A stretch of 64,000 nt of DNA from Cervus elaphus (lineage: Eukaryota > Chordata > Mammalia > Artiodactyla > Cervidae): positions 60,028,001 to 60,092,000 of the forward strand of contig NC_057818.1 in assembly GCF_910594005.1 (NCBI RefSeq). The letters run 5' to 3'. Below are positions 58,242 through 64,000 of this stretch, in pieces; positions within the stretch are counted from its first letter, which is position 1; every line of letters begins with the position of its first letter. The translations under genes and the position numbers were made by a program. The notes beneath the pieces are model-generated. The model worked only from the letters and a program-made list of their open reading frames with translations, did not search any database and was not told where the DNA came from.

Positions 58242-58745
58242 AGAAGAAATGCAAAGTCCTCCACTATTATGAGGAAAGTGTGAATTTTATTTATTTCTAT
58301 AATGAGCCATTGCCAGTTCATTTATTCACCCTCAGACTCCTAATTATAATTTTAATCTCAAGGTACTATTATACCAGACATGCCAAGTGTCTTCTTCAAT
58401 ATAAAGACCAATTGAAATATATTGTCATGAAATAGGAATATATCAGTGAAGCTTTCTTGTAGAAAAGTTCATTTTTATGCAATAAACAACAGGTCTAGAA
58501 ATGATGTGCATATTATAAAGTGTTCAAATGTGTCACTTTCAGTCTAACAAGACAAATTTCCCAGAAATGAAGTAGGTATTGAATTATAGATAAAATTATA
58601 CAAGAAAATGGATCAGTGTGTACAGTCGTCAGAAATAAAACTGAGGAAATTAATGTCCTCATAGAGTAAAGAATACCCTGGTTAGCACTCAAAGATAAAA
58701 TCAGGTAAGAGTTTGGGAGCTAGTTACAAGTTTATAGTTAACATT
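58242..58745. other. V1R downstream spacer, unit 3
   Basis: The first 42 bp still aligns with the C-terminal codons of the paralog and ends at the equivalent TGA (58281-58283). The rest matches the unit 2 spacer, with an aataaa at 58481. No gene seen. Confidence 0.6.
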
Positions 58746-60243
58746 TTTATGAGAGATGGCAGTATTTATTAGAAAGAGTCTTGCAGGGAGATTAGCATAT
58801 TAAAATATTTTCATGCAGAAATGAGCAGTTTGAAGTGAAGTACAATAAAAAAAAACACACTGAAAGAAAACTATGTTTCAGTAGATTTTTAAACTGAAAT
58901 ATATTTGACATATAACATTGTGTAAATTTAAAATGTAAGATTTGGAAATTTGTTACATGTAAATATTGTAATATGACTGCCATTACAACCACATATCACA
59001 ATGCAGAACTCTTTTATGTTAAAGTTTTCATTTAATTATAGTTGATTTACAGTACTATAGTAATGCAGAGGTACAACATTGTGGTTCAATATATAGGTTA
59101 TTTTTTTTTAAAGCTATTATGAACTGTTGGCTATATTCCCTGTGCTGTAAAGTATGTCCTTGTACTTTATTTATTTTACACATAGTAGTGTGTACTTCTG
59201 AATCTTTACTCTGTCTTGCCCCTTCCCACTTTCTCTCCCCACTGGTAAACACTAGTTTATTCTCTGTGTGTGAGAGTCTTTTTCTACATCATTATTTTCA
59301 TCCTTTTGTACTAGTTTTAGATTGCATATGTCAAGTGATAATATACAGTATTTGTCTTTCTCTGTCTGACTTAATTCACTAAACAGAATGATATCCAGGT
59401 CCATCTATGTTAGAAGCAGCAAAATTTTATTCTTAAGGGGTGAGGAATATTCCAGTGTGTGTGTGTGTGTGCATGTGCATGTGTGTGTATTTGTGTACTG
59501 AATTCATTAGTTAGTTTTCTGGTGGAGATATTAGGGTTTTCTATATAAAGTATCGTTTCTCTATAGTAGTGACAGTGTTACTTCTTCTCTTAGGCATTGG
59601 GTGTTTCTTATTACATTTTTGTCCACATTTTGTGGCTAGGGCCACCACACTGTTAAACCAGAGTGGCAAGAGTGAGCATCCTTCCCTTGGTCCTGATTTT
59701 AGAGGAAAAAGCTTTCAGATATCCACCTTTATGGGTTTGTCATAAATGGCCATTATTATGTTGAGATGTATTTTCTCTATGTCCGTTTTTCTGAGAGTAT
59801 TTACCATGAATGGATGTTCGATTTTGTCAATGCTTTTTCTACATCTACTGACACAATCTTGTGTTTCTCTTCCTTTTTTTAATGTGGTGTATCACACGGA
59901 TTGATTTGTGGATTTTTAACCATCCTTGCATCTCTGGAAGAATGCTACGTGATAATCATTTATGATACACTTTATAGATTGTTGAATTCTGTCTGCTAAT
60001 ATTTTCTTGAAAAATTTTTTCAACCATATTCATCAAGAAAATGATCTTTAATTTTCTGTAGGCTCTCTTTATAGTACTGATATCAGTGTAGAGATAGCCT
60101 GACAGAATAAATTTAAGAGTGTTTCCTTCCTCTTCAATTTTTTGGAATAGTTTAAGAAGGATAGATGTTATTTTAAAAATTATTTCATAGGACCACATGT
60201 GACACGCTCAAATCCTGGACATTGTTTTCTGGCAGGTTTTTTA
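58746..60243 (-). repeat. Old L1 remnant, unit 3 copy
   Basis: Collinear with 21-1387 plus 9111-9222 and with 30055-31567. It lacks both the L1-A insertion of unit 1 and the L1 3'-end insertion of unit 2, so it best shows the ancestral arrangement. Confidence 0.85.
59453..59495. repeat. (GT)n microsatellite, unit 3
   Basis: GT run with GCAT interruptions at the homologous site. Confidence 0.9.
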
Positions 60244-60906
60244 TTCAGTTCATTTCAATTCAGTCGCTCAGTCATGTCCGACTCTTTGGAACCCCATGAA
60301 CTGCAGTACACCAAGCCTCCCTGTCCATCACCAACTCCCGGAATTTACCCAAACTCATGTCCATCGAGTCGGTGATGCCATCCAACCATCTCACCCTCTG
60401 TCATCCCCTTCTCCTTCCGCCTTCAATCTTTCCCAGCATGAGGGTCTTTTCCAATGAGTCAGCTCTCTGCATCAGGTGGCCAAAGTTTTGGAGTTTCAGG
60501 TTGAACATCAGTTCTTCCAATGAATATTCAGGACTGATTTCCTTTAGGTTGGACTGGTTGGATCTCCTTGCAGGCCAAGGGACTCTCAAGAATCTTCTTC
60601 AATACAGTTTAAAAGCATCAATTCTTCAGCGCTCAGCTTTCTTCCTAGTCCAACTCTCACATAAATACATGACTACTGGAAAAACAATAGCCTTGACTAG
60701 ATGGACCTTTGTGGACAAAGTCATGTCTCTGCTTTTTAATATGCTGTCTAGGTTGGTCATAACTTTCCTTCCAAGGAGTAAGCATCTTTTAATTTCATGG
60801 CTGCAACCACCATCTGCAGTGATTTTGGAGCCCCCCAACATAAAGTCAGCCACTGTTTCCACTGTTTCCCCATCTATTTGCCATGAAGTGATGGGACCAG
60901 ATGCCT
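60244..60906 (-). mobile_element. BovB 3' end, unit 3
   Basis: Collinear with 9223-9893 of unit 1, stopping at agatgcc before the RT region. A frame on + (60357-60938) and one on - (60931-60626) cross it. The minus one resembles the C-terminus of the BovB ORF (GPITSWQIDGETVETV and LDSILKSRDMTLSTKVHLVKA) but is only a remnant. Confidence 0.88.
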
Positions 60907-63776
60907 TTTCTTCAAAAAGGACAACTTTCAAATACTGAACCAGGAAGAAATAGAAAATCTCAACAGACCCATCACAAGCATGGAAATTGAAACTTTAATC
61001 AGAAATTTTCCAACAAACAAAAGCCCAGGACCAGATGGCTTCACAGCTGAATTCTACCAAAAATTTAGAAAAGAACTAATGCCTATCCTACTCAATTTCT
61101 TCCAGAAAATTGCAGAAGAAGGTAAACTTCCAAACTCATTCTATGACACCACCATCACCTTAATACAAAAATCTGACAAAGGTGCCACAAAAAAGAAAAT
61201 TATAGCCCCAAATCACTGATGAATATAGATACAAAATCCTTAACAAAATTTTAGCAAACAGAATCCAACAACATATTAAATAGATCATACATCATGAACA
61301 AGTGGCATTTATCCCAGGAATGCAAGGGTTCTTTAATATCTGCAAATGAATCAATGTAATACACCACATTAACAAATTGAAAGATAAAACCATATGATTA
61401 TCTCAATAGATGCAGAGAAAGCCATTGACAAAATTCAAGATCCATTTATGATAGAAACCCTCCAGAAAGTAGGAATACAAGGAACACACCTCAACATAAT
61501 AAAAGCTATATATGACAAACCCACAGCAAACATTATCCTCAGTGGTAAAAATTGAAAGCACTTCCCCTAAAGTCAGGAGCAAGACAAGGTTGCCCACTCT
61601 CACCACTACTATTCAACATAGTTTTGGAAGTGTTGGCCACAGCAATCAGAGCAGAAAAAGAAATAAAAGGAATCCAGATTGGAAAAGAAGAAGTAAATCT
61701 CTCACTGTTTGCAGACGACATGATCCTCTACAGAGAAAACCCTAAAGACTTTTCCAGAAAATTACTAGAGCTAATCAATGAATATAGTAATGTTGGAGGA
61801 TATAAAATTAACACACAAAAATCCCTTGCATTTCTATACACTAACAATGAGAAAAGAGAAAGAGAAATTAAGGAAACAATACCATTCACCATTTCAACGA
61901 AAAGAATAAAATACTTAGGAGTATATCTACCTAAAGAAACGAAAAGCCTATATATAGAAAACTATAAACTACTGGTGAAAGAAATCAAAGAGGACACAAA
62001 TAGATGGAGAAATATACCGTGTTCATGGATTGAAAGAATCAATATAGTGAAAATAAGTATACTACCCAAAGCAATCTATAGATTCAATGCAATCCCTATC
62101 AAGCTACCAATGGCATTTTTCAGAGAACTAGAACAAATGACTTCACAATTTGTATTGATATACAAAAAACCTCGAATGGTCAAAGCAATCTTGAGAAAGA
62201 AGAATGGAACTGGAGGAATCAACCTGCCTGACTTCAGTCTCTTCTACAAAGCCACAGTCTTCAAGACAGTGTGGTACTGGCACAAAAACAGTAATATAGA
62301 TCAATGGAACAAAATAGAAAGTCCAGAGATCAATCCACGCCCCTATGGATGCCTTATCTTTGACAAAGGAGACAAGAATATACAATGGAGAAAAGACAAT
62401 CTCTTTAACCAGTTTTGCTGGAAAAACTCGTCAACCACATGTAAAGGAATGAAACTAGAACACTTTCTAACACCATACACAAAAATAAACCCAAAATGGA
62501 TTAAAGATCTAAATGTAAGACCAGAAACTATAAAACTCTTAGAGGAGAACATAGGCAAAACCCTCTCTGGCATAAACTATAGCAGGATCCTGTATGACCC
62601 ACCTCCCAGAATATTGGAAATTAAAGCAAAAATAAACAAATGGGGCCTAATTATAATTAAAAGGTTCTGCACAACAAAGGAAACTATAAGCAAGGTGAAA
62701 GACAGCCTTCATAATGGGAGAAAATCATAGCAAATGAAGCAACGGACAAAGAATTAATCTCAAAAATATACAAGCAATTCCTACAGCACAATTCCAGAAA
62801 AATAAAAGACCCAATCAAAAATTGGGCCAAAGAACTAAACAGACATTTCTCCAAAGAAGACATACAGAAGGCTAACAAACACATGAAAAGATGCTCAACA
62901 TCACTCATTATCAGAGAAATGCAAACCAAAATGACAATGAGTTACCACTGCACACCAGTCAGAATGGCTGCTATCCAAAAGCCTACAAGCAATAAATGTT
63001 GGAGAGGGTGTGGAGAAAAGGGAACCCTCTTACACTGTTGGTGGGAATGCAAACTAGTACAGCCGCTATGGAGAACAGTGTGGAGATTCCTTAGAAAACT
63101 GGCAATAGAACTGCCATATGACCCAGCAATCCCACTCCTGGGCATACAGACTGAGAAAACCAGATTGAAAGAGATACATGCACCCCAATGTTCATCACAG
63201 CACTGTCTATAATTGCCAGGACATGGAAGCAACCTAGATGCCCATCAGCAGACGAATGGATAAGAAAGCTGTGGTACATATATACAATGGAATATTACTC
63301 AGCCATTAAAAAGAATACATTTGAATCAGTTCTAATGAGGTGGATGAAACTGGATCCCATTTTACAGAGTAAAGTAAGCCAGAAGGAAAAACACCAATAC
63401 AGTACACTAACGCATATATATGGAATTTAGAAAGATGGTAATGATAACCCTGTGTGCGAGACAGCAAAAGAGACACAGATGTATAGAAGAGTCTTTTGGA
63501 CTCTGTGGGAGAGGGCGAGGGTGGAGTGATATGGGAGAATGGCAATGAAAGATGTAAATTATCATATGTGAAATGAATCGACAGTCCAGGTTCTATGCAT
63601 GAGACAGGATGCTAGGGGCTGGCACACTGGGATGACCCAGAGAGATAGGATGGGGAGGGAGGTGGGAGGGGGGTTCAGGATGGGGAACACATGTACACCC
63701 ATATTGGATTCATGTCAATGTATGGCAGAACCAATACAATATTGTAAAATACAATAAATACATTAAAAAAAAAAGT
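60907..63776 (+). mobile_element. L1-E: 5'-truncated L1 with A tail
   Basis: Begins in the ORF2 RT region (aactttcaaatactgaaccaggaag) joined directly to BovB, and ends in a 3'UTR with an A tail at 63765-63774. The 3'UTR (tgtatggcagaaccaatacaatattgt) differs from that of L1-A to L1-D, suggesting an older subfamily. No clear target duplication was found. Confidence 0.88.
60940..63430 (+). pseudogene. L1-E ORF2 fragment, disrupted
   Basis: RT through C-terminus in several frames: 60980-61219 (NKSPGPDGFTAEFYQKF), a broken stretch, then 61552-62730 (392 codons, with LFADDMILYRENPKD and LPDFSLFYKATVF), and 62883-63430 (Cys/His segment CWRGCGEKGTLLHCWWEC and the end LTHIYGI). At least four frame changes or stops. 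The endonuclease domain is absent. Confidence 0.9.
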
Positions 63777-63951
63777 ATCATACAACCTTCCAAGACTGAA
63801 TCATGACATAGGAAACCTACTAGATTGATCACTCGTCCAGTGCTTGAAATAGTAATAGAAAATTTCCCCAAAAAAAGTTCAGGACCAGATGGCTTCACAG
63901 TTGAATTCTACCAAACATTCAAAGAGTTAATACCTATGCTTCCCAACCTAG
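63777..63951 (+). repeat. Old L1 ORF2 remnant shared with unit 2
   Basis: Matches 38317-38490 closely (tacaaccttccaagactgaatcatga ... acctatgcttcccaa). The duplicated unit therefore extends beyond the BovB. Confidence 0.8.
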
Positions 63952-64000
63952 ATTACTGTACCCAGCAAGGATCTCATTCAGATATGAAGGAGAATTCAAA
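63952..64000 (+). mobile_element. Edge of a young L1 (ORF1 C-terminus)
   Basis: cctagattactgtacccagcaaggatctcattc and following matches ORF1 of L1-A at about 4806-4860, in the same orientation. It starts abruptly and leaves the window, so it is probably a 5'-truncated L1 or an internal fragment. Confidence 0.8.

Noticed and set aside
60357..60938. 193-codon + frame
   Set aside because: Antisense of the BovB 3' end. The same sequence is broken in the other units.
60907..63776. L1-E considered as a copy of L1-A
   Set aside because: Its 3'UTR and many ORF2 positions differ, and it is joined at a different BovB point. It is an independent, older insertion.

Overview
This window is an accessory stretch of a ruminant (bovid) nuclear genome. 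The repeats identify the clade: BovB (RTE-type) LINEs, Bov-tA tRNA-Glu-derived SINEs, CHR-type cetartiodactyl SINEs, and young bovine-type L1s with about 2.6 kb 5'UTRs. The species cannot be told from the sequence. Repeats make up well over three quarters of the window. The only host genes I can support are two type-1 vomeronasal receptor (V1R) genes on the + strand: a frameshifted pseudogene at 28193-29132 and an open 303-codon gene at 57330-58241.

The basic architecture is a tandem segmental duplication with a period of about 29.2-29.6 kb. Each unit runs: V1R-proximal sequence, V1R, about 435 bp of spacer, an old minus-strand L1 remnant containing a (GT)n tract, a minus-strand BovB, then further old L1. 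Unit 1 enters at base 1 just downstream of where its V1R should lie (off the left edge). Unit 2 begins near 26835 and unit 3 near 55311. Each unit then took its own insertions.

Unit 1 (1-26.8 kb): old L1, then a full-length + strand L1 (L1-A, 1398-9100), then a BovB carrying a solo LTR (10658-11405). The BovB is split by a 13.7-kb minus-strand L1 block bounded by a perfect 19-bp target-site duplication. That block is a full-length L1 (L1-B) with another L1 (L1-C, 18708-24655) nested in its 5'UTR. L1-A and L1-B share an inverted repeat with arms of about 3.96 kb that appears identical.

Unit 2 (26.8-55.3 kb): V1R pseudogene, L1 3'-end insertion, old L1, BovB pieces, a betaretrovirus-like LTR-PBS-gag fragment, more BovB, old L1, a second copy of the gag fragment split by a 5'-truncated L1 (L1-D), then mostly old L1s, SINEs and unassigned sequence (41-55 kb). 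Unit 3 (55.3-64 kb): the open V1R, old L1, a BovB 3' end, a truncated + strand L1 (L1-E), and the edge of another L1 at 64 kb.

The only plausible host function here is pheromone or chemosignal detection by the V1R in vomeronasal neurons. Everything else is retrotransposon history and the rearrangement substrate it creates. No operon-like, CRISPR, RNA-gene or prokaryotic-type system is present. The most unusual signals are the identical inverted L1 arms, the nested L1 with a target-site deletion, and the cysteine loss in the otherwise open V1R.
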